11,076 bases of DNA from an uncultured bacterium (GTDB taxonomy: Bacteria > Pseudomonadota > Alphaproteobacteria > CAISDR01), in contig CAISDR010000299.1 of assembly GCA_903884125.1 (NCBI GenBank), forward strand, positions 1 through 11,076, read 5' to 3'. This document shows, piece after piece, positions 1-6,085 of this stretch; the stretch's first letter is position 1; every line of letters starts with the position of its first letter. The notes beneath the pieces were generated by a model. It saw nothing but the letters and a program-made list of their open reading frames with translations, was not told where the DNA came from and searched no databases. Made by a program: the position numbers and the translations under genes.

Positions 1-591
1 ACCCCCGGCCCCGCTTCCGGGGCAGATTGGCAAGGCCGCTCCGTCTGCAACACGCACCCAAGACTCTGTCAGTCCCAAAGTGAATACAAAGACATCGAGG
101 TTCAAAAACATCTGTCTCACGGCCTCTAAGTGAAGTTTCCCGTCAATGAGGCATTCCTGTTCAGACTCAAAACCACCGGGTTGGGCGCGGGGGCGAAACG
201 GATCGACAAACCTGCCGTCTTTTGTGGTCCAGACCTCTTCAATCAACTCACTTGCGCCAAAAGCCCGGTCGAACAATTGTACTAGCTGGCGCGTAGTATA
301 GATATTGCCAAAGCGGGCGGATACGACGCCATAGCCGCCGGCTCTGTTCGCCTCGACTCCCGCCCACGGAAGGCCTGCTTCAACGACCATGTAATTATAC
401 CCAGCAGATTGTAGCGCCTGGGCGATCCTAATAGCGAAGCAGCTTCCCGCGGAGGCGATCGCGGTACCTGGCGAAATCGACAAGCTCATCCCTACGTGAG
501 GGTCAATTCTGTGCCGAGGCACATCGCTCACCGCATCACGCCAACGCGCAGTTGCAGGCAATTTTGAGTAGGGGCTGTTGTCGTCTAGCAT
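1..591 (-). CDS. GSCFA-domain protein, N-terminal part (runs off the window)
   Basis: Translation from the ATG at 591-589 stays open to base 1 (197 residues), so the C-terminus lies outside the window. The defining motif GSCFA is at residues 49-53. It is preceded by the usual start region (NSPYSKLPATARWR, residues 5-18) and followed by GYGVVSARFGNIYTTRQL (86-103), VDPFRP (129-134), PGGF (138-141) and DVFVFTLGLTESW (166-178), all typical of the GSCFA family. The family is poorly characterised. The GSC motif resembles the first block of SGNH/GDSL hydrolases, so an esterase- or acyltransferase-like role is possible but inferred. Such genes are often near cell-surface polysaccharide genes in other genomes; no such neighbour is visible here. 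No good Shine-Dalgarno precedes the ATG. The frame stays open upstream to about 716, but the residues before the ATG do not look like family sequence, so I keep this start. No signal peptide is seen. Confidence 0.85.
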   Translation of the reverse strand, partial: MLDDNSPYSKLPATARWRDAVSDVPRHRIDPHVGMSLSISPGTAIASAGSCFAIRIAQALQSAGYNYMVVEAGLPWAGVEANRAGGYGVVSARFGNIYTTRQLVQLFDRAFGASELIEEVWTTKDGRFVDPFRPRAQPGGFESEQECLIDGKLHLEAVRQMFLNLDVFVFTLGLTESWVRVADGAALPICPGSGAGG

Positions 592-1379
592 TAAAGTTGC
601 TGCTTCTTCTATGGCTATAAATGCAATTAAAAAATAGGGGATTTCTGCGTTTTTGCAACTGGCATTCCTGCGAAAGGCGTCGGCCGTAGTTGACCTAACA
701 TTTTCTCTATCAGGTCATGCGTGCGGGGAAAGAACTACCATGAAGAAAATTCAGTCCATTAGCTTGAACAGGTGGACGCCTCCAACAATCAACGCCCCTT
801 GTAGCTGGCTTAGTGTGATTTAAAGTCGCCCTTAACATTAGGGTCTCTCGTGGGAAGCCCATATTCATCTGTTGAAGGGCTAAAGCCGAATAAATTAGGA
901 TTGAACCATTTATATACCAACTGAGAAAGTGCCACCTCGCTATATGAAATTCGAAGCTTCTGCCTGCCAGATTGCTGCGGCGCGACATGTTCATCTGTGT
1001 GTTTTTAACAATCATCAATCTTTTTTCCGAGGGCGACTGACCTATTTTGATTACGCGGACAAATACAAATTCAATAATCCTCGCGCAAAACTCAGCTCGA
1101 TTCCTGCTTCTGCAAAGGTCTAATCCCGATTAAATTTCCTGACCTCATAACCTGGCCTCTGCCGCAGTGTAAAACTCTCATCGTCAGGAAAAAGGCAACA
1201 GCTTGGAAAATAGCTAATCAAAGCCAGCACATTCTTTAGTAAAATTGAGCAGCGGTAGTACCGGTGATCTTATCAAAAACTATTATTCGTTTACCTACGC
1301 GCCTTACAGTGTGAGCAACCTCGGCCATTTGCGCCTACCTCAGGCTACCGCGGCGTGCATTTTTTGATAAACCACCCTT
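592..1379. other. AT-richer stretch with no supportable gene
   Basis: About 790 bases between the GSCFA start and the FliK-like fragment. Open frames here (for example 710-1018 minus and 929-1123 plus) encode no recognisable domain, have unusual residue mixes and lack good ribosome sites. The only short frame with a reasonable Shine-Dalgarno is 1328-1236 on the minus strand (30 codons, GAGGT about 8 bases before ATG, basic and hydrophobic peptide beginning MAEVAHTVRR); it has no recognised relatives. Base composition is clearly more AT-rich than the che operon. The promoter of the GSCFA gene presumably lies in 592-720, but I could not fix -35/-10 boxes. I see no tRNA, no inverted terminal repeats and no transposase remnant. 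Confidence 0.6.
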
Positions 1380-1778
1380 TTGGTAACATACGCTCGGTTT
1401 GGCTGGATTCTGGAGGGCCAGCATTTGCAGCAGGTGCCATTGATGATCGGCCGACCGCCAGAACATGATGCTAACCGGTCTGATCCTGGAACGCGCTTTC
1501 TGGTGGCAATTGAATTTGCCCATTTGGGACCGATACAGATCGACGGATTTGTATCCAGCGCGGAACGGCGCTTTGACCTGACGCTGCGATCAACTCTTGG
1601 GTTTGATGAAGAGATCAAAACCGGGGCGCGGGAAAAATTTTCTGCTGCTATGCTGGCTGGCGGATTCAAAGGCAAACTGGTGTTCCACATCACTAATCCG
1701 TTCCCCGTGCAAAATCCCGATGGCCTGCCACGGGTACCCGTGGTGGGCTTGAAGGACTGGCTTGGCAAATCAGACTGA
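1380..1778 (+). pseudogene. C-terminal remnant of a FliK-like flagellar protein
   Basis: The frame opens after a TAA at 1368-1370 and could start only at weak codons (TTG 1380, or ATG 1443 further in). Residues about 40-110 match the C-terminal domain pattern of alphaproteobacterial FliK-like hook-length-control proteins: GTRFLVAIEFAHLGPIQIDG, then RRFDLTLRS, then an amphipathic helix (REKFSAAMLAGGFKGKLVFHI). Full members carry a long N-terminal part, which is absent here; the upstream DNA in all frames shows nothing like it. A GGAGG at about 1410-1414 precedes a TTG, but this is probably coincidence. I therefore call it a beheaded fragment; the alternative is a genuinely short protein with an unrecognised role. 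FliK proteins set hook length and switch flagellar export specificity with FlhB. The stop at 1776-1778 overlaps the end of the convergent SRPBCC pseudogene by 9 bp. Confidence 0.5.
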
Positions 1779-2655
1779 ATCAGTTTTCCCCAGCCTGGCG
1801 ATATAATCTTCCAGCTTTGCAAATGATCCGGTCCAGCCCAGCGCCATGCCGGGTTTGGCCGTTGTGAAAACATCGATCTCCTCTGGCCTGAATGTACCGG
1901 CTGGCTCCCAGGTGATTTCGATCCGTGTCTGATCCGGCCCCTCGGCAGTAAGGCTTACTGTCGTGAGCATGGTCTCTGGCCAAATCAGTGCAAACGGATG
2001 GCGGGAAATGTTTTCATTTTCGTCACAGAATTGCTGCTCATAGCTCAGGCTGAACGGCCTTTCGATTTTCAGATACCGCACGCGTCCAAAAATCTTCGCG
2101 TCATTCTCGCCTGTCATTGCATAAATGGATGTCTTTCCAACCGCCACCTCAACGCGCATGAATTCCATGGAAAATCCTTGCGGCGGCAACCACCGTGGAA
2201 AATGCCGCGGATTTACCTTCATATCGAACAGAACATCGATCGGTGCCGCAAAACTGCGTGTGATGAAAAACTTTTCTTTACCCGATTTCTGCTTATCCAG
2301 ATATTCGCCAAGACGATCCCAGGTTGATTCCCCGCCTGCCTTCCTAATATGAGCGCGGATCTCTGTCGCAGCCTCGGGCGTGGCAACCACCATGGTCGTA
2401 ATCGAGTTTTTGGAAAGTATCGACCTGATGGTAGAAAGTTTTGTTTGGGCAGTCGATGCCATCCGGCCCGTGCATGGTTTAGTGCCGATGACCACCGGGC
2501 CGCAGATCCTTGCTGTGGGTTGTCAGACTAAAGCCGCGGGGTCCCCACCATCGCGCGACCTGATCTGACTCGGTCCAGGCTGCCCAAACCGCTTTAACGG
2601 GTACATCAAAAACACGAATAAGCCTGATTTTATTTGGCTTTGCGCTGACGACCAT
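1770..2655 (-). pseudogene. Two-domain SRPBCC/AHSA1 protein, disrupted
   Basis: An ATG at 2655-2653 with a good ribosome site (GGGAG, 6 bases away) opens an AHSA1-type domain: RVFDVPVKAVWAAWTE, then WWGPRGFSLTTHSKDLRPGG. It hits an in-frame TAA at 2481-2479, exactly where family members continue into the TMHGPDG motif. After the stop the same frame continues correctly (TMHGPDGIDCPNKTFYHQV, then YDHGG at 2400-2386). There the matching sequence jumps to another frame (VVATPEAATEIRAHIRKAGG, from about 2393). The stretch normally between these points, roughly 30 residues, is missing. The second half is open to the stop at 1770 and keeps family features (EKFFITRSFAAPIDVLFDM, QQFCDENENISRHP, WPETMLTTVSLT, GWTGSFAKLEDYIARLG). 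So there are two independent lesions in the N-terminal half, while the C-terminal domain is intact. The start overlaps the arsR end by 26 bp, the usual ArsR-SRPBCC pairing. SRPBCC domains bind hydrophobic ligands in a helix-grip fold. Confidence 0.8.
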
Positions 2656-3004
2656 TTTTCGCTCCCTCTGATTTCTGCTTTTTTGGGAGGGTTTTCAGAT
2701 AGGCGTCCAGCCGATCAAAGCGTGCTTCCCAAAAACTTCGATATTGCTCCATCCAGTCTGCAACAGCTCTCAACGCTTCGGCGTTTAATGTGCACGACCG
2801 CCATTGGGCATCGCGGCTTTTGACGACAAGACCTGCTTTTTCCAGAACCTTCACATGCTTGGTGATCGCCGGCAGGCTCATCCGGTCCAAAAATGGCTGT
2901 GCAAGCTCGGAAATATTTGCATCCCCCAACGTCAATTGCGCCAACATGGCACGGCGCGTCGGGTCCGCCAGAGCTGCAAATGTCTGACTGAGGGAGTCTT
3001 GCAC
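2630..3004 (-). CDS. ArsR-family transcriptional repressor
   Basis: A 124-residue winged-helix protein of normal ArsR length. It opens with the characteristic LSQTFAALADPTRRAMLAQL (residues 5-24, containing DPTRR), then a helix-turn-helix with the recognition helix LPAITKHVKVLEKAGLV (44-60) and a wing (VVKSRDAQWRSCTLN). The C-terminal helix WMEQYRSFWEARFDRLDAYL (84-103) is typical of the sub-group that sits in front of SRPBCC/AHSA1 genes. There is no CxC metal-binding pair in the recognition helix, so it is unlikely to sense arsenic; the ligand is unknown. The tail is Lys/Arg-rich. The start is GTG at 3004, with AGG 6 bases upstream; no in-frame ATG precedes the conserved N-terminus. It lies 56 bp after the membrane-protein gene, but that gap holds a tandem operator, suggesting its own self-regulated promoter. 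Its partner SRPBCC gene is broken, so it may now regulate little beyond itself. Confidence 0.9.
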   Translation of the reverse strand: MQDSLSQTFAALADPTRRAMLAQLTLGDANISELAQPFLDRMSLPAITKHVKVLEKAGLVVKSRDAQWRSCTLNAEALRAVADWMEQYRSFWEARFDRLDAYLKTLPKKQKSEGAKNGRQRKAK

Positions 3005-3009
3005 ATTAT

Positions 3010-3036
3010 ACCTATCGGTTAATTAACCTATTGGTT
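3010..3036. promoter_or_regulatory. Probable ArsR operator: tandem ACCTATYGGTT
   Basis: Two near-identical 11-base copies, ACCTATCGGTT (3010-3020) and ACCTATTGGTT (3026-3036), start 16 bp apart just before the arsR start. Each is itself palindromic (ACC-N4-GGT), and the overlap between them forms the perfect 12-base palindrome GGTTAATTAACC (3017-3028). The position directly in front of an ArsR gene makes this the likely autoregulatory operator. The repeats are seen directly; binding by this repressor is inferred. Confidence 0.6.
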
Positions 3037-3060
3037 CGATACAAAACGCCAGACCATTGG

Positions 3061-3558
3061 TCAATCGGGTATACTGGTCAGGCGCGGGCGCCAGATGCCC
3101 AGCACAACATTAGCCGTGGAAACCGCCAGCATGACCCACAGAGATTTCTCCAGGCTGACTGCATATGCGACGATCGCAGGCAAATCCAATGGGCCGGACA
3201 AGGCATCAGCAGCAAGAATGGCTTCCTGCTGTATTGGTCCGATTATCGAGATGAGGCTTCCTTCAAAAACCAGTATGCCCGAGGCAAGTTTTACCCATGC
3301 CCATCCCGCATTGTGAAAGGCGCGATTGAAGGCAATCGCCAGAAGGCCAGCAATCAGCGTTGCGACCATTGATGGATAAAGCACAAGATTGGCAATATCG
3401 GCCATAGCGGCGCAAATCACCGAATACGCGCCAGCCGAACGTGGTGCGGCATCAAACCGTAAGAGCACAAGAAGGGCTGCAATTGCACCCATCATACCGA
3501 TCGCACCGAAAGTATGCAGGAATTTCAGCAGATAGCGCACATGCCGAAACATGGACAT
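3061..3558 (-). CDS. Small four-helix integral membrane protein (DUF2269-like)
   Basis: A 165-residue hydrophobic protein with about four predicted membrane helices: around residues 10-33 (LLKFLHTFGAIGMMGAIAAL region), 44-77, 88-107 (WVKLASGILVFEGSLISIIG) and 128-157. The opening pattern LLKFLHTFGA, with a histidine in the first helix, and the second-helix run LVLYPSMVATLIAGLL resemble the uncharacterised DUF2269 family of bacterial inner-membrane proteins. No catalytic motif or cofactor-binding signature is evident. Two ATGs (3558 and 3552) are possible, neither with a strong ribosome site. The gene follows the YdeI-like gene by 37 bp on the same strand, so the two may be co-transcribed; arsR follows 56 bp later across an operator. 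The function is unknown and the family assignment is by overall pattern only. Confidence 0.7.
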   Translation of the reverse strand: MSMFRHVRYLLKFLHTFGAIGMMGAIAALLVLLRFDAAPRSAGAYSVICAAMADIANLVLYPSMVATLIAGLLAIAFNRAFHNAGWAWVKLASGILVFEGSLISIIGPIQQEAILAADALSGPLDLPAIVAYAVSLEKSLWVMLAVSTANVVLGIWRPRLTSIPD

Positions 3559-3595
3559 GGATCAGTCAGCATCCTGTTTTAGTGGTTTCAAGGGA

Positions 3596-4174
3596 TCAAT
3601 CATCCAGCCCCAGCCCCAGCAGAATACGCGGACAATGTCTTTCAACCCGCGCAGCACGTGTTGCAGATTGTTTCGCGCCGGAAAAATGGAGCAAATAGGC
3701 CTTCTGTCTGCCTGGCGTCAACGCATGAAAGGCTTTTGACAGATCGCGGTCCTTGTCCAGGCATATCTGGAACTCCTCGGCTACTTCGAACTGTGCGATA
3801 CTTTTCATCTCGACTTTCGCGCCAGATTTCTCGATCTCAATTGCTGCCCAAATATAGTCGCTGATAACTTTGGCCTGCTTTTCGATCTCGGCCATCGACC
3901 CGAACCGAATCTGCCGCGCGGCTTGGACGTTGCTGGTCTGCTGAACAAGGACGATCTCGGGGTCGGGAAGCAATGCGCCTTTCATGAACAGCAGCGCGCA
4001 ATAATTTTTGAATCCATGGATCAGGACAATTTTGCCGCCATCAAGATCATAGCAGGCCTGACCCCATTTCAGTTCCTCGTTTAAACCAGCAGCAAGACAG
4101 ATCTGGCGCAGGGCAGCGTATTCCGCACGCCACCGCTTTTCCTTTTCATGCACTTTCGAGACCAAAGGGTTCAT
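3596..4174 (-). CDS. DUF1801 / YdeI-family protein
   Basis: A 192-residue protein matching the YdeI/OmdA-associated family throughout its length. Landmarks are LNEELKWGQACYDLDGGKIVLI (around residues 31-52; the ELKWG-x-CY core of DUF1801), HGFKNYCALLFMKGALL, QQTSNVQAARQIRF, the helix AAIEIEKSGAKVE, and the C-terminal signature ALTPGRQKAYLLHFSGAKQSATRAARVE, ending PRILLGLGLDD. The N-terminal half is the DUF1801 (frataxin-like fold) domain and the C-terminal half the bacteriocin-protection/OmdA-like helical region. The biochemical role is not established. The start MNPLVSKVHEKEKRW fits the family start exactly; the ribosome site is weak. It is the first gene of a minus-strand group, preceded by about 290 bp without genes where its promoter should lie. 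Confidence 0.88.
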   Translation of the reverse strand: MNPLVSKVHEKEKRWRAEYAALRQICLAAGLNEELKWGQACYDLDGGKIVLIHGFKNYCALLFMKGALLPDPEIVLVQQTSNVQAARQIRFGSMAEIEKQAKVISDYIWAAIEIEKSGAKVEMKSIAQFEVAEEFQICLDKDRDLSKAFHALTPGRQKAYLLHFSGAKQSATRAARVERHCPRILLGLGLDD

Positions 4175-4466
4175 GTGAACGGCCCGCTTTCGTGAGACCA
4201 GGTTACCCGGTTACAAAAGTTTTCATAGAGACAACAATCGAAGCTCGACAAGGAAATCAATATTGCTGCACGGGAAAATTTGGACGTGCGATACTGGTTG
4301 CAGGCACAACGGTCAGCTGGTGTTTCACTCTACCAACATTTTCCCTAAGCAAGAATTTCGATGGCCGTCACCGGTCCCGGTTGCAGCACTTGAATGTCTG
4401 GCTTGGAAAATGCTGACCACCAAAGATTTTACCTTTGTAGCTACTGGACACCACCGGTAATACCTC
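4175..4466. other. Intergenic stretch, nothing recognised
   Basis: A gap of 292 bases between the starts or ends of two minus-strand genes. Short frames crossing it on both strands have no recognisable domains and overlap real genes at their ends. It should contain the promoter of the YdeI-like gene and the 3' end of the marR transcript. I see no strong terminator hairpin with a T-run and no repeat of note. Confidence 0.5.
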
Positions 4467-4982
4467 TCACGTTGAAATGCTTTTGCCGCGAAAATCGGCC
4501 GGTATCGGGCAATCGCGACAGACGCGGTCATCGCATAGACGGCAGAGGTTGCAGCGTTCGATGTCAGTCGTCTCTATGGAAGAAAGCATCTTATGCAAAA
4601 GTGCGGCCAGAGCCTCCTGCTCGGCCTTGGCCAGCGGTGCCAATATCGGGCGAATGGCGGCAAGGCGTCCCCTGAGCAGTTCCTCGCGTAGGATTTCGCC
4701 CTGCTTGGTCAGGTAAAGCGCAATTGCCCGCCTGTCCTGACCATTGCGACGTTCAACCAGACCATCTGCAACCAGCCGATCCACCAGGCGCACGGCACCA
4801 GGGTGCGAAAGACCAAGAATGCGTCGCAACTGGTCGTTCGATGGACCAAGGCCGTAACCAATAACCACCACGGCCGCCGGTGTCTCGCCCGCATGACTGA
4901 GGATTTCGTGCGCGGCCTCCTTAATACGGTCAGCGACCATCAGGCCGACAACGCCGAGCAGATTTGCGGTGCGGTCAATCAT
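4467..4982 (-). CDS. MarR-family regulator with cysteine-rich C-terminal tail
   Basis: A 171-residue MarR winged-helix protein. The helix-turn-helix is LRRILGLSHPGAVRLVDRLVADGLVERR (residues 52-79), followed by the wing GQDRRAIALYLTKQG with the usual D-x-R pair. After the dimerisation helices comes an unusual tail with five cysteines, C144, C147, C150, C155 and C158 (CNLCRLCDDRVCRDCP), seen in one MarR sub-family; it could bind a metal or Fe-S cluster, or sense redox state. Start choice: GTG 5042 lies inside an operator. ATG 4994 and ATG 4982 have no Shine-Dalgarno. A TTGAAA-N17-TATGCT promoter would start transcription near 4982, giving a leaderless message at that ATG, so I prefer it. The gene is divergent to a SnoaL-like gene across two identical operators, making it the probable repressor of both. 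Confidence 0.9.
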   Translation of the reverse strand: MIDRTANLLGVVGLMVADRIKEAAHEILSHAGETPAAVVVIGYGLGPSNDQLRRILGLSHPGAVRLVDRLVADGLVERRNGQDRRAIALYLTKQGEILREELLRGRLAAIRPILAPLAKAEQEALAALLHKMLSSIETTDIERCNLCRLCDDRVCRDCPIPADFRGKSIST

Positions 4983-4989
4983 GCCATTG

Positions 4990-5018
4990 AGCATATGTGC
5001 GGGGCGCACATTTTTCAA
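4990..5018 (-). promoter_or_regulatory. Candidate marR promoter (minus strand)
   Basis: Reading the minus strand, TTGAAA (plus 5018-5013), a 17-base spacer and TATGCT (plus 4995-4990) match sigma-70-type boxes. The expected start point falls about 7-8 bases on, at or next to the ATG at 4982. The spacer contains operator 1, so the regulator would block its own promoter. The boxes are by eye only. Confidence 0.45.
4995..5011. promoter_or_regulatory. MarR operator 1, palindrome ATGTGCG-N3-CGCACAT
   Basis: A perfect inverted repeat with 7-base arms and a GGG centre. Its arms and spacing are identical to operator 2, with centres 33 bp apart (about three helical turns). It is located in the spacer of the candidate marR promoter. 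Palindromes of this size are typical of dimeric MarR proteins; the bound protein is inferred from adjacency. Confidence 0.75.
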
Positions 5019-5019
5019 C

Positions 5020-5049
5020 TTGACATTATGTGCGCTACGCACATATTTT
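5020..5049 (+). promoter_or_regulatory. Candidate promoter of the SnoaL-like gene
   Basis: A perfect TTGACA -35 (5020-5025), an 18-base spacer and TATTTT (5044-5049) on the plus strand, about 60 bp before the ATG at 5109. Operator 2 occupies the spacer and touches the -10 box, a classic repressor-blocked layout. Confidence 0.55.
5027..5045. promoter_or_regulatory. MarR operator 2, palindrome TATGTGCG-N3-CGCACATA
   Basis: A perfect inverted repeat with 8-base arms around CTA; the inner 7 bases of each arm equal those of operator 1. It covers the spacer of the plus-strand promoter for the SnoaL-like gene and also the GTG codon at 5042, which argues against that codon as the marR start. Confidence 0.78.
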
Positions 5050-5108
5050 TATCCGTACAGGGCCCGTGTGTTTGGACCGGACGCCTCACCCTGGTCACAG
5101 AGGGAAAA

Positions 5109-5498
5109 ATGAACGACAGATCGCCAACATACCTCAGTCGCGCGCACATTGATTTCTACGAGCGATTTAAGTCCTTTTGGGCGGCACCCACTGGCGCGCG
5201 CGTGGCCGAATTGATAGCGCCGGATGCCACAATCCACTTCACGGGTGCCGGGACGTTTTCTGGTGCTGAATATATCGACCTGATGCAGGGAATGCTCGAC
5301 TCGATGGTTGAAATGAAGGTCACACCACTTGACTGTGCGGGCGATGGTGACCGCCTTTACATTTTCTGGAAAGCTTCTGCCCTGATCGATGGATCACCGC
5401 GCACCTGGGTAGGGGTAGATCGCTTTCGTCTCGCCAATGGCATGGCGGTTGAGGAATATGTGATCTTCGATTCCGCCGCCCTTCAACCAGCCGTTTGA
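5109..5498 (+). CDS. SnoaL/NTF2-like family protein
   Basis: A 129-residue protein with the cone-shaped NTF2/SnoaL-fold pattern: an N-terminal helix (HIDFYERFKSFW, residues 13-24), the LIAPDATIHFTGAGTFSGAEYIDLM stretch (35-59), and beta strands DRLYIFWKASALID (81-94), RTWVGVDRFRLANGMAVEEY (98-117) and VIFD. Members of this superfamily bind or isomerise small ring-shaped or polyketide-like substrates, or act as scaffolds; no specific activity can be assigned. The start at ATG 5109 has an AGAGGGA ribosome site about 4-5 bases upstream. The frame stays open upstream to 4803, but that part is antisense to marR and is not family-like. The gene is divergent to marR and under a promoter overlapped by operator 2, so it is probably the inducible target of that regulator, with a ligand perhaps shared by both. 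Confidence 0.87.
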   Translation: MNDRSPTYLSRAHIDFYERFKSFWAAPTGARVAELIAPDATIHFTGAGTFSGAEYIDLMQGMLDSMVEMKVTPLDCAGDGDRLYIFWKASALIDGSPRTWVGVDRFRLANGMAVEEYVIFDSAALQPAV

Positions 5499-5529
5499 GG
5501 CAACCGAGGCCTCTGACAATTAGCCATCA

Positions 5530-5547
5530 TCGGGCGGTTAAGCCCGA
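5530..5547. terminator. Weak hairpin between convergent genes
   Basis: A perfect 6-base stem TCGGGC / GCCCGA with loop GGTTAA lies between the stops of the plus-strand SnoaL-like gene (5498) and the minus-strand acetyltransferase (5558). The position suits a bidirectional terminator, but there is no T-run on either side, so this is tentative. Confidence 0.3.
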
Positions 5548-5557
5548 CCGGAAGGCT

Positions 5558-6085
5558 TCAAAGCACTTTGTAAAACACACTCGTGGGACAAAGCGAGCCA
5601 TCGGGATAAAGCGCGTAGTCTGGAATTTCGCCAACCCGCGTCCAGCCTATTTTTAAATAAAGATGATCACCGGCGCTGCCGGTGACCGTATCCAAAACCA
5701 GCACTTTTTTATTCACCCGCATCGCCGTTTGTTCAACCGCTGCCATCAGCGCCTGTCCCACGCCACGGCGGCGGGCACGTCGATGTACCAGCATTTTTGC
5801 AATATCGGCACGGTGTGGCTGGTTTTCGGCGGCAGCCGCAATTAGCAGCACGGTACCGATAATGCCAAGGCTACTGATCTCGGCCACATGAAGGTGATGG
5901 GTCCCGCGTTCGACCCCATCGCGTATCTGGTTCCAGAACTGGTCGGCCTTGTCTCGGGTCATTGGCAGAAGAAAGCTGACTGATGCCCCACTTTCCACAC
6001 AGTCGATCAGGACATTGGACAGCGCATCTAAGTGGGCGCCAATTTCTTGTGCTGTCAGGGTGCGGATTTCGACATCAGCCTGCAT
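5558..6085 (-). CDS. GNAT-family N-acetyltransferase
   Basis: A 175-residue acetyltransferase. The acetyl-CoA pyrophosphate loop is RRRGVG at residues 105-110, following IAKMLVHRRA and followed by QALMAAVEQTA (the motif A beta strand, loop and helix). Motif B is VLVLDTVTGSAGDHLYLKIGW (128-148), with the family-typical Tyr in LYLKIGW. The C-terminus is YALYPDGSLCPTSVFYKVL, reminiscent of tabtoxin-resistance-type or puromycin-type acetyltransferases acting on small amine substrates; the substrate is unknown. The start at ATG 6085 has AAGGA about 13 bases upstream and fits the family start (VEIRTLTAQEIG). ATGs at 6115 and 6118 in the same frame are possible and would lengthen the overlap. The start overlaps the fliJ end by 11 bp, suggesting translational coupling behind fliJ, an unusual operon partner for a flagellar gene. 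Confidence 0.88.
   Translation of the reverse strand: MQADVEIRTLTAQEIGAHLDALSNVLIDCVESGASVSFLLPMTRDKADQFWNQIRDGVERGTHHLHVAEISSLGIIGTVLLIAAAAENQPHRADIAKMLVHRRARRRGVGQALMAAVEQTAMRVNKKVLVLDTVTGSAGDHLYLKIGWTRVGEIPDYALYPDGSLCPTSVFYKVL

Noticed and set aside
710..1018. Minus-strand 102-codon open frame in the gene-poor stretch
   Set aside because: Odd residue composition, no ribosome site, no recognisable domain; overlaps another equally weak plus-strand frame (929-1123).
1340..1873. 177-codon minus-strand frame opposite the FliK-like fragment
   Set aside because: It is antisense to a frame with clear family-like sequence and overlaps the SRPBCC pseudogene; its translation is Trp/Ser/Arg/Pro-rich shadow sequence.
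2349..2568. Two plus-strand frames over the 5' half of the SRPBCC pseudogene
   Set aside because: Shadows of the decayed minus-strand gene; no domain features.
4325..4531. Minus-strand frame with a vaguely transposase-like look between ydeI-like and marR genes
   Set aside because: No IS family motif can be followed, no terminal inverted repeats seen, and it overlaps the end of marR.
4803..5108. N-terminal extension of the SnoaL-like frame
   Set aside because: It is antisense to marR, crosses the promoter and both operators, and a good ribosome site exists at 5109.
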